Notes: a model not told the origin generated them from the sequence alone. Shown: positions 8,683 to 20,711, counted from the stretch's first letter. The stretch is DNA of 64,000 nucleotides from Actinomycetospora termitidis (GCF_030286555.1 NZ_JASVWF010000004.1:124001-188000), one strand, 5' to 3'. Made by a program: numbers and translations.

Positions 8683-9633
8683 TCAGGACTGCGCGGCCGC
8701 CATCGCGCGCGAGGTCCCCGTTCCCGACGACGGGTCGGGCACGGCGGGGCTCGTCGTCCCGGCCCAGAGCCACGCGGTCGCGGCGACGACCAGCATGGAC
8801 CCGAGGACGTGCAGCGCGACCAGCACCTCGGGCACGCCGATCGCGTACTGGATCCCGCCGAGCAGGCCCTGGGCGAGCGTCACGGCCACGAGCACCCGGA
8901 ACCGCACGAGGACCGTCCGCGGCGCGGCGACGGCGTGCAGCAGGAAGCCCAGGCCCACGAGCAGCCCCAGGAAGGCGAACAGCAGGTGGGCGTGCGCCAT
9001 CGCGAGGTCGGCGACGGAGAACGCGGTCAACCGCGGGGTCGCGGGGTCGCCGGCGTGCGGTCCGGCGGCGGTCACCAGCGTGCCGACGACGACCAGCGCG
9101 GACAGCACCGCCGCACTGACCCCGAGCAGCCCGCGCACCGCCCGCGGCACGACGACCTCACGCCGCTCGCCGGAGTCCGGCAACGCCCACGCGTCCCGGG
9201 CGAGGAGCACCGCCAGCCACACGAGCGGCACCGAGACGATGAAGTGCGGGGCGACCGTGTACCAGGCCAGGCCCGTCAGCACCGTGATGCCGCCGATCAC
9301 CGCCTGGGCGACGACGCCGAGGGGCATCGTGCACGCCAGCCAGAGCAGCCGCCGGCGCCGCGGACGGACGAAGAGGGCCGCGATCACGCACGCACCGGTG
9401 ATCAGCACGAGCGCGACGCCGAGCAGTCGGTTGCCGAACTCGATCCACTGGTGCAGCACCGCGACCTCGGCGTGCGCCACCGGGACCATGCTGCCGGGGA
9501 AGCACTGCGGCCAGGTCGGGCAGCCGAGGCCCGACCCGGTCACGCGCACGGCCGCGCCGGTGACGGCGATGCCGCCCTGACCGACGACCGCCGCGACCGC
9601 GAGCCCGCGCATCAGGGCCGGGGGAGTCCTCAC
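8683..9633 (-). CDS. ctaA: Heme A synthase (COX15/CtaA family)
   Basis: Oxidises heme O to heme A in the membrane for cytochrome aa3 oxidase. The product is 316 residues with eight hydrophobic segments. The conserved GLGCPTWPQCFPG cysteine loop and the heme-ligand histidine regions (HQWIEFGNRLLG and VAPHFIVSVPLVWL) are visible. The start lies 25 bp after the ABC permease stop, so it may be transcribed with the mptB-ABC run. M. tuberculosis has the same order (Rv1456c next to Rv1457c-Rv1459c). Confidence 0.93.
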   Translation of the reverse strand: MRTPPALMRGLAVAAVVGQGGIAVTGAAVRVTGSGLGCPTWPQCFPGSMVPVAHAEVAVLHQWIEFGNRLLGVALVLITGACVIAALFVRPRRRRLLWLACTMPLGVVAQAVIGGITVLTGLAWYTVAPHFIVSVPLVWLAVLLARDAWALPDSGERREVVVPRAVRGLLGVSAAVLSALVVVGTLVTAAGPHAGDPATPRLTAFSVADLAMAHAHLLFAFLGLLVGLGFLLHAVAAPRTVLVRFRVLVAVTLAQGLLGGIQYAIGVPEVLVALHVLGSMLVVAATAWLWAGTTSPAVPDPSSGTGTSRAMAAAQS

Positions 9634-9658
9634 GCTTCCAGCCTACGACAGGCCGTAG

Positions 9659-10438
9659 TCAGTCCCACTTCAGCGTCCGCGCGGCCACCAGGCCCGCCAC
9701 CGCACCCCAGACGAGCAGCACCACGACGTGCCCGAGGCCGGGCGTCCCGCCCAGCAGCACCGACCGCAGGCCTTCGGCGAGCGCCCCGCTCGGCAGGTAC
9801 TCCACGACGATGCCCAGCGCCCCGGGGAGCTGGTCGGCCGGCACCACGATGCCGCCGACGAAGAGCAGGACGAACCACACGACGTTGGCGATCACCAGCA
9901 CGAGGTCCGCCCGCACCGACCCGCCGAGGAGCAGCCCGCACGCCCCGAAGGCGCCCGCGCCGAGCAGCACCAGCAGCAGCGCCCAGCCGATCGACCCGCC
10001 GTCGGGACGCCATCCGAGGGCGAGGGCGACCGCGGAGAGGACCACGACCTGGATGACGACGACGGCCGCCATCCCGCCGAGCCTGCCGGTCACCACCAGC
10101 CAGCGCGGGATCGCCGTCGCGGCCAGGCGCCGCATCAGCCCGTAGCGGCGGTCGAAGCCCAGCGCGATCGCCTGGGAGGTGAAGCCGGTGGACATCATGG
10201 CCAGGGCGAGCACGGTGCCCAGGGCGGCGTTCACCCGCGGCTCGGGGAGCTCCACGAGGCCCTCGAGCAGGGTCAACCCGACCAGCAGCGCCAGCGGGAT
10301 CACCAGCGTCAGCAGGAGCTGCTCGGAGTGCCGCAGGGCCAGCAGCGTCTCGGTGCGGGTGTGCACCGCGAGCATCCGCAGCCGTGACCCGACGCCGGGG
10401 TCGGGGGAGAAGGTGCCGGAGTCGAACGTGGCGCTCAC
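9659..10438 (-). CDS. ABC-2 type exporter permease
   Basis: Membrane half of an ABC-2/DrrB-like exporter, 259 residues with six hydrophobic segments, including the conserved FTSQAIALGFDRRYGLMRRL loop. The GTG start at 10436-10438 overlaps the ATPase stop (GTGA). Its position matches M. tuberculosis Rv1457c. The substrate is unknown. Its permanent association with mptB and ctaA suggests an envelope or heme-related role, but this is inference. Confidence 0.9.
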   Translation of the reverse strand: MSATFDSGTFSPDPGVGSRLRMLAVHTRTETLLALRHSEQLLLTLVIPLALLVGLTLLEGLVELPEPRVNAALGTVLALAMMSTGFTSQAIALGFDRRYGLMRRLAATAIPRWLVVTGRLGGMAAVVVIQVVVLSAVALALGWRPDGGSIGWALLLVLLGAGAFGACGLLLGGSVRADLVLVIANVVWFVLLFVGGIVVPADQLPGALGIVVEYLPSGALAEGLRSVLLGGTPGLGHVVVLLVWGAVAGLVAARTLKWD

Positions 10439-11361
10439 GATCGCAGGTCCCGTCCGGTGAGCTCGAGGAAGACGTCCTCGAGGCTGCGGCGCCCGACCCG
10501 CACGTCGTCGGCGAGGACGCCCTGGCGGGCGCACCACGCGGTGACGGCGGCGAGCACCTGCGGGTCGATGTGGCCCGACACGGTGTAGTGCCCGGGCGGG
10601 CCCTCCTTCGACAGGTGCCCCTCGGGCAGCACGTCGTCGAGCAGCGCCAGGTCCATCCCCGGCGGCGCGCGGAAGCGCATCGTGTCCTCGGCACCCGACG
10701 TCGTCAGCTCGTCGGGGGAACCGGCCGCCACGACCCGGCCGTGGTCGACGATCACGACGTCGTCGGCCAGGGCCTCGGCCTCCTGCATGAAGTGGGTGGT
10801 GAGCAGCACCGCGACGCCGTCGGCGCGCATCGCGCGAACGAGGTCCCACACCAGGTGGCGGCCCTGCGGGTCGAGGCTGGCCGTGGGTTCGTCGAGGAAG
10901 ACCAGCTCCGGGCGCCCGACGACGGCGCACGCGAGGCTCAGACGCTGCTGCTGGCCGCCGGAGAGCCGCTTGTAGGGCAACTTCGCGCACGAGGCCAGCC
11001 CGAGCGTCTCCACGAGCCACCCGGTGTCGAGCGGCCGCGCCGAGCAGGCCGCCACGAGGTCGAGCATCTCGCGCACGCGCACCATCGGGTACGCGCCGCC
11101 GCCCTGGGGCATGACGCCCATCCGGGCCCGCAGCGCCTCGGGCGCCCCGGTCGGGTCGGCGCCGAGCACCCGGACCGAGCCGGACGTCCGCGACCGGAAC
11201 CCCTCGCACACCTCGACGGTGGTGGTCTTGCCGGCGCCGTTGGGCCCGAGCAGCGCGAGGACACGACCGTGCCGCAGGTCCAGGTCGAGGCCGTCGACCG
11301 CCGTCGTCGCGCCGTAGCGCACGACGAGGTCGCGCACCTCGACGGCCGGTTGTGCACCCAC
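10435..11361 (-). CDS. ABC exporter ATP-binding protein (DrrA-like)
   Basis: ATPase of the exporter, 308 residues. Walker A is GPNGAGKTT, the signature is LSGGQQQRLSL, Walker B is LVFLDEPTASLD and the switch histidine is in LLTTHFMQEAEAL. The ABC domain is followed by a C-terminal extension typical of drug-export ATPases. The GTG start at 11359-11361 is 10 bp from the mptB stop. Orthologous position to Rv1458c. Confidence 0.93.
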   Translation of the reverse strand: MGAQPAVEVRDLVVRYGATTAVDGLDLDLRHGRVLALLGPNGAGKTTTVEVCEGFRSRTSGSVRVLGADPTGAPEALRARMGVMPQGGGAYPMVRVREMLDLVAACSARPLDTGWLVETLGLASCAKLPYKRLSGGQQQRLSLACAVVGRPELVFLDEPTASLDPQGRHLVWDLVRAMRADGVAVLLTTHFMQEAEALADDVVIVDHGRVVAAGSPDELTTSGAEDTMRFRAPPGMDLALLDDVLPEGHLSKEGPPGHYTVSGHIDPQVLAAVTAWCARQGVLADDVRVGRRSLEDVFLELTGRDLRS

Positions 11362-11371
11362 GTGGCCCAGC

Positions 11372-12976
11372 CTAGGGCCGGGGACCGACGGCCTCGTCCC
11401 GTGGGGCGGCGCTGCGCGGCGGGATGCGGGGTGTGTTCCCGCGCGCGGCCAGCAGCGGGACGATCGCGACGAGCAGCGCGGCGGTGATCGCCATCGGCAG
11501 CTGGTAGGCGCGGAAGGTGAAGTCGTTGCCGGTGGGCGGCACGAGCAGGGCCACGGCGGCCGTCACCGCCACCGCGCAGCCCCGCACCCGCGGCGCCGTG
11601 ACCGAGCAGGCCAGCGGGACCATGAGCCACAGCAGGTACCACGGGTGCAGCACCGGCCCGGCGAGGAACACCGTCCCGAAGCCGTAGGCGACTCCGGCCA
11701 CCGGGTGCAGCCGCCCGCGCAGCACCATGAGCACGAGGAGCACGCAGACCAGGGCGGCGACGCCCAGCCCGGCCGAGCGGGTGAGCGAGAGCACCGCGTC
11801 GGTGTGGTCCCCGAGCCCGAGCCCGATGCCGATCTGGCCCCCGAGCACCCCGAGGTCGGTGGTCACCGACAGCCAGGACCGCAGCAGGTTCGGCACCGAG
11901 AGCGCGGTGATCCACCCGAACCCGAGGCCGGAGCCGACCGAAACGGCGGCCACCACGGCGAGCCCGGTCGCCGAGACCGCCGCGCCCCACCGGATCAAGG
12001 CGATCAGCCCGTCCCGACCGCGCGGGTCCTTCCCCGCGGCCAGGCACCGTTCCCGGGCGACGTGCGCGGCCAGGAAGGCCAGGGCCAGCACGGCGGGAAT
12101 CTTCCCGGAAGCGCCCAGCCCGATCAGCAGCGCACCGACGAACCACGAGGACCGGAAACCGATCTCGAGGCCGAACAGGACGACGCCCATCATGATCGCG
12201 TCGTTGTGGATGCCCGAGACCAGGTGGAACAGCACCAGCGGGCTGACGGCCAGCCACAGGGCCGCGATCGGCTCCACACCGGCGCGGCGCGCGAGGTGCG
12301 GCGCGGCCCAGATCACCAGGCCCAGCCCGACGAGCGCCAGGATCCGGTGCAGGTAGACCCCGAGGACGATGTTCTCGCCCGCGATCGAGGTGACGAGCCG
12401 CCCGAAGGTGAGGAAGCCCGGGCCGTAGGGCGACGGGGTGGTCCGCCAGATCGTGGGGATCGAGGCGACCAGGGGATCGTCGAGACCCAGGGCCTGGGCC
12501 GCGCCGAAGACGTACGGGTCGAAGCCGCGCGAGACCACCTCGGCCTGCGAGAGGTAGCCGTAGACGTCGGTGGAGAACAGCGGCGGCGCGACGGCCAGCG
12601 GCGCGCACCACATGACGAGGATGCGCGAGAGCTGGCGCACCGTGAGCCGCACCCGCCCGGGCCACGCGAGGCGCCCCAGCCAGAGCCAGGCGAGGACGAG
12701 CATGCCCATGCCCACGTACGCCATCGCGAGGGAGACGGTGGGCAGCCGGCCCGGCAGCCCGAGCACCCGCATGCCGAGCAGGGGGTTGTACGCCGAGGCC
12801 GGCGTCGCACCGCAGCCCAGCGCCCCGACCGCCATGAGCAGCGCCCCGGTGAACCCGAACCGACGGCAGAAGCGCAGCCGGCGCCGCTCGTCGGGGGTGG
12901 CGGGCGCCTCGCGGGCGGCCCGCGCCGCCGAGGCCCCGTCGGCCCCGGGGAGGGCCTGCGGGGCCGTCGCGGTCAC
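11372..12976 (-). CDS. mptB: Alpha-(1->6)-mannopyranosyltransferase, MptB type
   Basis: Polyprenyl-phosphomannose-dependent GT-C membrane glycosyltransferase that starts the alpha-1,6-mannan backbone of lipomannan-type glycolipids. The product is 534 residues with about a dozen membrane segments. The extracytoplasmic loop FSTDVYGYLSQAEVVSRGFD carries the GT-C acidic motif, and later segments include SGIHNDAIMMG and GPVLHPWYLLW. I chose the GTG at 12974-12976. It is divergent from sufR, as Rv1459c is from Rv1460. Confidence 0.88.
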   Translation of the reverse strand: MTATAPQALPGADGASAARAAREAPATPDERRRLRFCRRFGFTGALLMAVGALGCGATPASAYNPLLGMRVLGLPGRLPTVSLAMAYVGMGMLVLAWLWLGRLAWPGRVRLTVRQLSRILVMWCAPLAVAPPLFSTDVYGYLSQAEVVSRGFDPYVFGAAQALGLDDPLVASIPTIWRTTPSPYGPGFLTFGRLVTSIAGENIVLGVYLHRILALVGLGLVIWAAPHLARRAGVEPIAALWLAVSPLVLFHLVSGIHNDAIMMGVVLFGLEIGFRSSWFVGALLIGLGASGKIPAVLALAFLAAHVARERCLAAGKDPRGRDGLIALIRWGAAVSATGLAVVAAVSVGSGLGFGWITALSVPNLLRSWLSVTTDLGVLGGQIGIGLGLGDHTDAVLSLTRSAGLGVAALVCVLLVLMVLRGRLHPVAGVAYGFGTVFLAGPVLHPWYLLWLMVPLACSVTAPRVRGCAVAVTAAVALLVPPTGNDFTFRAYQLPMAITAALLVAIVPLLAARGNTPRIPPRSAAPRDEAVGPRP

Positions 12977-13102
12977 CCCCGGGACGATACCGAGGGCCTT
13001 CCCGACGCCGGGTCGGACCCGGTCGGGTGCGGATCTCCGGCCCCGGCCGTGGGTGACCCGTGCCACGTCGGGGGCCCGGCGTTGGCCGCGTCCGGGCATA
13101 TA

Positions 13103-13146
13103 GGCAAGACTGGTGTTGCCAAAAGCGACGGGCGATGTGTCATGAT
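13103..13146 (+). promoter_or_regulatory. Probable sufR promoter with SufR-type operator
   Basis: The near-palindrome GGCAAGACTGGTGTTGCC (13103-13120, one mismatched pair) overlaps a -35-like TTGCCA (13116-13121). A -10-like CATGAT (13141-13146) follows 19 bases later and lies 27 bp before the sufR ATG. A repressor bound here would cover the -35. SufR autorepression is known for the family; this exact site is inference. A second -10-like TATAGG occurs at 13099-13104. Confidence 0.55.
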
Positions 13147-13173
13147 CGCCGAGGACCCGATCGGAGGTGGGAG

Positions 13174-13947
13174 ATGACCGCGCCGGAGACCGCTCACGCC
13201 GAGCACGCGCGTTCCGCCGCCGACGGCCGTACGCGGGACGCCGTCGTCCGGCTCCTGCTCGAGCGCGGCCCGACCACCGCGGCCACGCTCGCCGACCGCC
13301 TGCACCTGTCCGGCCCGGGGGTCCGGCGCCACCTCGACGCCCTGTGTGCCGAGGGCAGCGTCGCCACCCGCGACGCACCCGCGTCGGGCAAGCGCGGCCG
13401 TCCCGCCCGTCAGTTCCTCCTCACCGGGAGCGGGCGTGCCCGCGCCGGGCGCGGGGAGCACGGGTCGGCCGAGCTCGCGGTCGCGGCCCTGCGTCGCCTC
13501 GGCGAGGCGGCGGGGGAGGAGGCCGTGAAGGCCTTCGCGCGCGAGCGGGCGCTGTCGATGGTCGGCGCGCACCGCGAGCACGTCGAGGCCGGAACGGACC
13601 GGGCCGACCGCACGCGGCGCCTGGCCGACGCCCTGACCGCGGAGGGCTACGCGGCGAGCAGCCGCAGCAGCGCCGACGCGCGGGTCGCCGGCGAGCAGCT
13701 CTGTCAGCACCACTGCCCGGTGGCCGACGTCGCCGCGGAGTTCCCGCAGCTCTGCGAGGCCGAGGCCGAGGTGTTCGCCGAGCTGCTGGGCACCCACGTG
13801 CAGCGGTTGGCCACCATCGCGCGCGGCGACGCCGCGTGCACCACACACGTGCCGGCCCAGCGCTCGGACACGCAGACGGGCACCACGGCTCCGACCGACA
13901 CCACCACCGGTGGAGCACCCGAGAACCAGGGAAGGCAGGTCGTATGA
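13174..13947 (+). CDS. sufR: Iron-sulfur-cluster-sensing repressor of the suf operon
   Basis: DeoR/ArsR-like winged-helix regulator of 257 residues. The helix-turn-helix [20 protein letters not shown] is near residues 33-52. Cysteines C177, C181, C194 and C222 are in the C-terminal half; C181 and C194 keep the C-x12-C spacing used to bind the cluster. With a bound cluster it is expected to repress its own operon. The ATG at 13174 follows GGAGGTGGGAG. The stop overlaps sufB by 4 bp (ATGA). Confidence 0.93.
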   Translation: MTAPETAHAEHARSAADGRTRDAVVRLLLERGPTTAATLADRLHLSGPGVRRHLDALCAEGSVATRDAPASGKRGRPARQFLLTGSGRARAGRGEHGSAELAVAALRRLGEAAGEEAVKAFARERALSMVGAHREHVEAGTDRADRTRRLADALTAEGYAASSRSSADARVAGEQLCQHHCPVADVAAEFPQLCEAEAEVFAELLGTHVQRLATIARGDAACTTHVPAQRSDTQTGTTAPTDTTTGGAPENQGRQVV

Positions 13948-15377
13948 CCAGCGCGCCGGAGAAGGAGACGCTGACCCAGGAGGAGACCCTCGCCTCCCTG
14001 GGCAGCTACCAGTTCGGCTGGCACGACAGCGACACGGCGGGCGCCAGCGCGCAGCGCGGGCTGAACGAGGCCGTCGTCCGGGACATCTCCTCGAAGAAGG
14101 ACGAGCCCGACTGGATGCTGCAGCTGCGCCTCAAGGCGCTCGGGATGTTCGACAAGAAGCCGATGCCGCAGTGGGGCTCCGACCTCTCGGGCATCGACTT
14201 CGACAACATCAAGTACTTCGTGCGCTCCACGGAGAAGCAGGCCGCCTCCTGGGAGGACCTGCCCGACGACATCAAGTCGACCTACGACAAGCTCGGCATC
14301 CCCGAGGCCGAGAAGGCCCGCCTCGTGGCCGGTGTCGCGGCGCAGTACGAGTCCGAGGTCGTGTACCACCAGATCCGCGAGGACCTGGAGCAGCAGGGTG
14401 TCATCTTCATGGACACCGACACCGGCCTGCGCGAGCACCCGGAGCTGTTCGAGGAGTACTTCGGCTCGGTGATCCCGGCCGGGGACAACAAGTTCTCCGC
14501 GCTGAACTCGGCGGTGTGGTCCGGCGGCTCGTTCATCTACGTGCCCAAGGGCGTCCACGTGGACATCCCGCTGCAGGCCTACTTCCGGATCAACACCGAG
14601 AACATGGGCCAGTTCGAGCGGACGCTGATCATCGTCGACGAGGACGCCTACGTCCACTACGTCGAGGGCTGCACCGCGCCGATCTACTCGAGCGACTCGC
14701 TGCACTCCGCGGTCGTCGAGATCGTCGTGAAGAAGGGCGGCCGCTGCCGCTACACGACCATCCAGAACTGGTCGAACAACGTCTACAACCTGGTCACCAA
14801 GCGCGCCAAGGCCGAAGAGGGCGCGACCATGGAGTGGGTCGACGGCAACATCGGCTCCAAGGTGACCATGAAGTACCCGGCCGTCTGGCTGACCGGCCCG
14901 CACGCCAAGGGCGAGGTGCTCTCGGTGGCGTTCTCCGGCGAGGGTCAGCACCAGGACGCCGGCGCCAAGATGGTGCACCTGGCCCCGCACACGTCGTCGA
15001 CGATCATCTCGAAGTCGGTGGCGCGCGGCGGCGGCCGGACCTCCTACCGCGGCCTGGTCCGCGTGAACAAGGGGGCGCACCACTCGCGGTCGACGGTGAA
15101 GTGCGACGCGCTGCTGGTCGACACGATCAGCCGCTCGGACACCTATCCCTACGTCGACGTCCGCGAGGACGACGTGACGATGGGCCACGAGGCGACCGTC
15201 TCGAAGGTCAGCGAGGACCAGCTCTTCTACCTGATGTCCCGCGGCCTCACCGAGGACGAGGCCATGGCGATGATCGTGCGCGGGTTCGTCGAGCCCATCG
15301 CGCGCGAGCTCCCCATGGAGTACGCGCTCGAGCTCAACCGCCTGATCGAGCTGCAGATGGAGGGCGCTGTCGGATGA
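13944..15377 (+). CDS. sufB: Fe-S cluster assembly protein SufB
   Basis: Scaffold subunit of the SufBCD complex on which Fe-S clusters are built. The product is 477 residues with the SufB/SufD beta-helix domain. Signature stretches are [20 protein letters not shown], the [17 protein letters not shown] region and the C-terminal [19 protein letters not shown]. The ATG start is coupled to the sufR stop, and the stop overlaps sufD. No intein is present; the M. tuberculosis SufB has one, but this frame is uninterrupted. Confidence 0.97.
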   Translation: MTSAPEKETLTQEETLASLGSYQFGWHDSDTAGASAQRGLNEAVVRDISSKKDEPDWMLQLRLKALGMFDKKPMPQWGSDLSGIDFDNIKYFVRSTEKQAASWEDLPDDIKSTYDKLGIPEAEKARLVAGVAAQYESEVVYHQIREDLEQQGVIFMDTDTGLREHPELFEEYFGSVIPAGDNKFSALNSAVWSGGSFIYVPKGVHVDIPLQAYFRINTENMGQFERTLIIVDEDAYVHYVEGCTAPIYSSDSLHSAVVEIVVKKGGRCRYTTIQNWSNNVYNLVTKRAKAEEGATMEWVDGNIGSKVTMKYPAVWLTGPHAKGEVLSVAFSGEGQHQDAGAKMVHLAPHTSSTIISKSVARGGGRTSYRGLVRVNKGAHHSRSTVKCDALLVDTISRSDTYPYVDVREDDVTMGHEATVSKVSEDQLFYLMSRGLTEDEAMAMIVRGFVEPIARELPMEYALELNRLIELQMEGAVG

Positions 15378-16633
15378 GTGACGGTCCCGTGGCGCAGTCC
15401 GGGGGCGGCGTCATCGACGCCCCCGGCGCCCCGGTCCTCGACGTGGACCCGGGCATCAAGACCGCCTCGTCACCGAAGATCGCGCCGTGGGAGGAGCGGT
15501 TCACCTCCTACGACGTCGAGGCCTTCGAGGTCCCGCGCGGTCGCGAGGAGCAGTGGCGGTTCACGCCGCTGCGTCGCCTGCACGGCCTGCACGACGGGTC
15601 CGCGGCCGCGGACGGCGAGGTCGCCGTGTCGGTGCACTCCGGATTCGGCGACTCCGCCACCGAGGACCTCGGCGGCGTGCGGGTGGAGCACGTCGAGCGG
15701 GGCGACTCCCGCCTCGGCGACGGCGGCATCCCGGCCGACCGCGTCGCCGCGCAGGCCTGGTCCTCCTTCCCGACAGCGACCGTGGTCACCGTGAACGAGG
15801 CCCGGTCCGACGACGAGCCCCTGACGGTCACCGTCGAGGGACCCGGCGTCGGGAAGACCGCCTACGTCCACCTGCAGGTCCGGCTGGAGCACCACGCCGA
15901 GGCGGTCGTCGTCCTCGACCACCGCGGTTCGGGCACCGTCGCGGCGAACACCGAGCTCGTGGTGGCCGACGGCGCCAAGCTCGAGATCGTCGAGGTGCAC
16001 GACTGGGCCGACGACGCCGTGTACGTCGGCGCGCAGCACCTCTCGGTCGGTCGCGACGCGACGATCCGGCACACGTCGATCACCCTGGGCGGCGACCTCG
16101 TCCGGCTGTCGCCGGTGGTCAACTACCGGGCGCCCGGCGGCGACGTCGAGCTCGACGGGCTGTACTTCGCCGACGGCGGGCAGCACTTCGAGCAGCGCCT
16201 CCTGGTCGACCACTCGGTGCCGAACTGCCGGTCGAACGTCATGTACAAGGGCGCGCTGCAGGGCGCGGACGGCGACAAGGCCGCGCACACCGTGTGGATC
16301 GGCGACGTGCTGATCCGCAAGGAGGCCGAGGCGACCGAGACCTACGAGCTCAACCGGAACCTGCTGCTCACCGACAACGCCCGCGCCGACTCGGTGCCGA
16401 ACCTCGAGATCGAGACGGGCGAGATCGTCAGCGCCGGCCACGCCTCGGCCACCGGTCGCTTCGACGACGAGCAGCTGTTCTACCTGATGGCCCGCGGCAT
16501 CCCCGAGGAGCAGGCCCGGCGTCTCGTCGTGCGCGGCTTCTTCGGCGAGGTCATCAACAAGGTCCGCGTGCCCGCGCTGCGTGACCGGCTCGAGGCGGCC
16601 GTCGAGGCCGAGCTCGAGGCCGTCGGTTCCTGA
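15374..16633 (+). CDS. sufD: Fe-S cluster assembly protein SufD
   Basis: SufB partner in the SufBCD scaffold, 419 residues. It has a variable acidic N-terminus, then [20 protein letters not shown], and the beta-helix core. It ends with [20 protein letters not shown] and [20 protein letters not shown], which match SufD proteins. The ATG overlaps the sufB stop (ATGA). Confidence 0.96.
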   Translation: MSDGPVAQSGGGVIDAPGAPVLDVDPGIKTASSPKIAPWEERFTSYDVEAFEVPRGREEQWRFTPLRRLHGLHDGSAAADGEVAVSVHSGFGDSATEDLGGVRVEHVERGDSRLGDGGIPADRVAAQAWSSFPTATVVTVNEARSDDEPLTVTVEGPGVGKTAYVHLQVRLEHHAEAVVVLDHRGSGTVAANTELVVADGAKLEIVEVHDWADDAVYVGAQHLSVGRDATIRHTSITLGGDLVRLSPVVNYRAPGGDVELDGLYFADGGQHFEQRLLVDHSVPNCRSNVMYKGALQGADGDKAAHTVWIGDVLIRKEAEATETYELNRNLLLTDNARADSVPNLEIETGEIVSAGHASATGRFDDEQLFYLMARGIPEEQARRLVVRGFFGEVINKVRVPALRDRLEAAVEAELEAVGS

Positions 16634-16654
16634 AGTCCACCACTGCGTTGCTGA

Positions 16655-18733
<2,079 letters not shown>

Positions 18734-18745
18734 GAGGAGGTCGTC

Positions 18746-19219
18746 GTGAAGCTCGAGACCATGTACCAGGAGATCATCCTGGACCACTACAAGAACCCCC
18801 ACGGCAAGGGGCTCCGCGAGCCGTTCGAGGCCGAGGTCCACCACGTGAACCCGACCTGCGGCGACGAGGTGACCGTGCGGGTGCACCTGGAGGGCTCGGG
18901 GGCCGACGCGAAGGTCGTCGACCTGTCCTACGACGCGCTCGGCTGCTCGATCAGCCAGGCGGCGACCTCGGTGGCCTACGACCTGATCGTCGGGCACACC
19001 GTCGGGGAGTCGTTCGAGGTGCTGTCGGCCTACCAGGAGATGGTGCAGGGCCGCGGCAAGGTCGAGCCCGACGAGGACGTCCTCGACGACGCGGTCGCCT
19101 TCGCCGGCGTCGCCGCGTACCCGGCCCGCGTCAAGTGCGCGCTGCTGGGATGGTTGGCGTTCAAGGACGCGGTGGCCCAGGCTGACGAGAACGCCCCCGA
19201 ACTGGAGGGACAGGCATGA
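18746..19219 (+). CDS. sufU: SufU-type sulfur acceptor
   Basis: Zinc-dependent sulfurtransferase partner of SufS (IscU-like fold), 157 residues. The conserved cysteines are C38 (NPTCGDE), C67 (LGCSISQ) and C131 (RVKCALLGW), with the aspartate following C38 retained. GTAGGAGGAGG precedes the start. The stop overlaps sufT by 4 bp. Confidence 0.95.
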   Translation: MKLETMYQEIILDHYKNPHGKGLREPFEAEVHHVNPTCGDEVTVRVHLEGSGADAKVVDLSYDALGCSISQAATSVAYDLIVGHTVGESFEVLSAYQEMVQGRGKVEPDEDVLDDAVAFAGVAAYPARVKCALLGWLAFKDAVAQADENAPELEGQA

Positions 19220-19617
19220 CGGAGACCGAGACGCCCCGGGGCGCCGAGGGGATGCCGGACGCGCCGGCCCCGAAGGCGGACACCCCGTCGATCGACGACC
19301 TCGAGGAGGCCATGCGCGACGTCGTCGACCCCGAGCTGGGGATCAACGTCGTCGACCTGGGCCTGCTCTACGGCATCGACGTGCACCAGGACGACAGCGC
19401 GGGCACCGTCGCGACGCTGGACCTCACCCTGACCTCGGCGGCCTGCCCGCTGACCGACGTCATCGAGGACCAGTCGCGGGCGGCCCTGACCACCGGTCCG
19501 GGCGGTGGGCTCGTCGACGACGTGCGCATCAACTGGGTCTGGATGCCCCCGTGGGGCCCGGACAAGATCACCGACGACGGCCGCGAGCAGCTGCGCGCGC
19601 TCGGGTTCACGGTGTAG
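19216..19617 (+). CDS. sufT: SufT / MIP18-family Fe-S maturation protein
   Basis: DUF59-family protein of 133 residues that assists Fe-S protein maturation. It carries VVDPELGINVVDLGLLYGI and TSAACPLTDVI, the hypothesised cluster-contacting cysteine region. It is the last gene of the suf operon and ends before a strong hairpin. Orthologous position to M. tuberculosis Rv1466. Confidence 0.93.
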   Translation: MTETETPRGAEGMPDAPAPKADTPSIDDLEEAMRDVVDPELGINVVDLGLLYGIDVHQDDSAGTVATLDLTLTSAACPLTDVIEDQSRAALTTGPGGGLVDDVRINWVWMPPWGPDKITDDGREQLRALGFTV

Positions 19618-19644
19618 GTGGCTCCGCCCTCCGGGCGCGAACCC

Positions 19645-19692
19645 ACGAACGGGCCGTTCATCACGTTCTTCCGTGATGGACGGCCCGTTCGT
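19645..19692. terminator. Bidirectional hairpin between sufT and the adenylate cyclase gene
   Basis: ACGAACGGGCCGT (19645-19657) pairs perfectly with ACGGCCCGTTCGT (19680-19692). An inner 8-bp stem (TCATCACG/CGTGATGG, one wobble) closes a 6-base loop, giving about 21 bp in all. It lies in the convergent gap and no U-tract follows, as is common for high-GC actinobacteria. Confidence 0.85.
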
Positions 19693-19718
19693 CGTTCCGA
19701 GGGCCGGTGCTCAGGGCC

Positions 19719-20711
19719 TCAGGACGACCGGCGCACCACGTGCGGCTTGAGGTGCCGGTACCCGCGCACGTGCAGCGGCGGGACCGAGCGCAGGTCGACG
19801 TCGAGGTCCGCAGCGCGGATCGCGGCCGTCATCTCGTCGTCCACCAGGGTCGTGCCGGGGCGGGCGTGGGACGTGAGGCGGCTGGCGATGTTCACCGTCG
19901 GGCCGTAGACGTCGCCGTACCGGGGCAGGACGTCGCCGAAGGCCAGGCCGATGCGCAGCGCGATGCGGTCGTCGGAGTCGGGGACCTCGTCGTGCAGGGC
20001 GAACGCGATCTCGCAGGCCGACGGGGCGTCGTCGCACACGAAGAGCACCTCGTCGCCGAGGGTCTTCACGACGCGCCCGCCGGAGCGGGACACGACGTCG
20101 TTGGACACGCCCTCGAAGCGCTCGAGCAGCGCGCGGAGCTCGTCGGCGTCGATGCGGCGCGACAGCGAGGTGAACCCGACGATGTCGGCGAACCCGACCG
20201 CGGCCGTCGAGTGGCCCCCGTCGCCGTCGGCATCGTTGGTCGCGAGCGCGCTCATCATGCGGCCCGCGGTGACGAGCAGGTGCCGACGCCAGGTGTAGGC
20301 CTGCAGGTCCTCCATCAGCGGTGCGAGCGTGCGCACCGCCGCGACGACGGCCGCCGGGTCGTCCCCGGACCCGCGCTCCACGATCACCCGCCGCAAGAGA
20401 TCGGCCTGCCACTCGGCGAGCCGGGCCATGCTCTGCCCGAGCGTGCGGGCGATCGTGAGCGCCTCGGTCTCGTCGAACGCATCCTGGTGGACGAGGTCCT
20501 CGAGCAGCTTCAGGGCGTCGAGATCGGACCCCGCGAACGCCTCGACGTCGTCGGGCACCCGCGGGAAGCCCAGGGCGCTCCAGAGCCGCCCGGTCCGCTC
20601 GGCCGGCACCCCCGCCTGCTCCGCGACGTCGCCGCGCGTCAGCGTGCGCTCCCCGCCGATCAGGAAGTCCTCGACCTCGCGCCGGGCATCGGCCCAGGAC
20701 GGGTCGGTCAC
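19719..20711 (-). CDS. Class III adenylate cyclase with N-terminal regulatory domain
   Basis: Makes cAMP from ATP, cytosolic, 330 residues. The N-terminal ~155 residues are a helical regulatory part like that of the Rv1264/Rv2212 class; no membrane segment is seen. The catalytic domain has FADIVGFTSLSRR (metal D176), GGRVVKTLGDEVLF (K216 and metal D220) and YGPTVNIASRLT (transition-state N and R). The GTG start overlaps the stop of the universal stress gene, so the two are coupled. Confidence 0.92.
   Translation of the reverse strand: MTDPSWADARREVEDFLIGGERTLTRGDVAEQAGVPAERTGRLWSALGFPRVPDDVEAFAGSDLDALKLLEDLVHQDAFDETEALTIARTLGQSMARLAEWQADLLRRVIVERGSGDDPAAVVAAVRTLAPLMEDLQAYTWRRHLLVTAGRMMSALATNDADGDGGHSTAAVGFADIVGFTSLSRRIDADELRALLERFEGVSNDVVSRSGGRVVKTLGDEVLFVCDDAPSACEIAFALHDEVPDSDDRIALRIGLAFGDVLPRYGDVYGPTVNIASRLTSHARPGTTLVDDEMTAAIRAADLDVDLRSVPPLHVRGYRHLKPHVVRRSS

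Noticed and set aside
13944-15377. Intein in SufB as in M. tuberculosis
   Set aside because: The frame is 477 residues with no insertion or Hedgehog/intein motifs.
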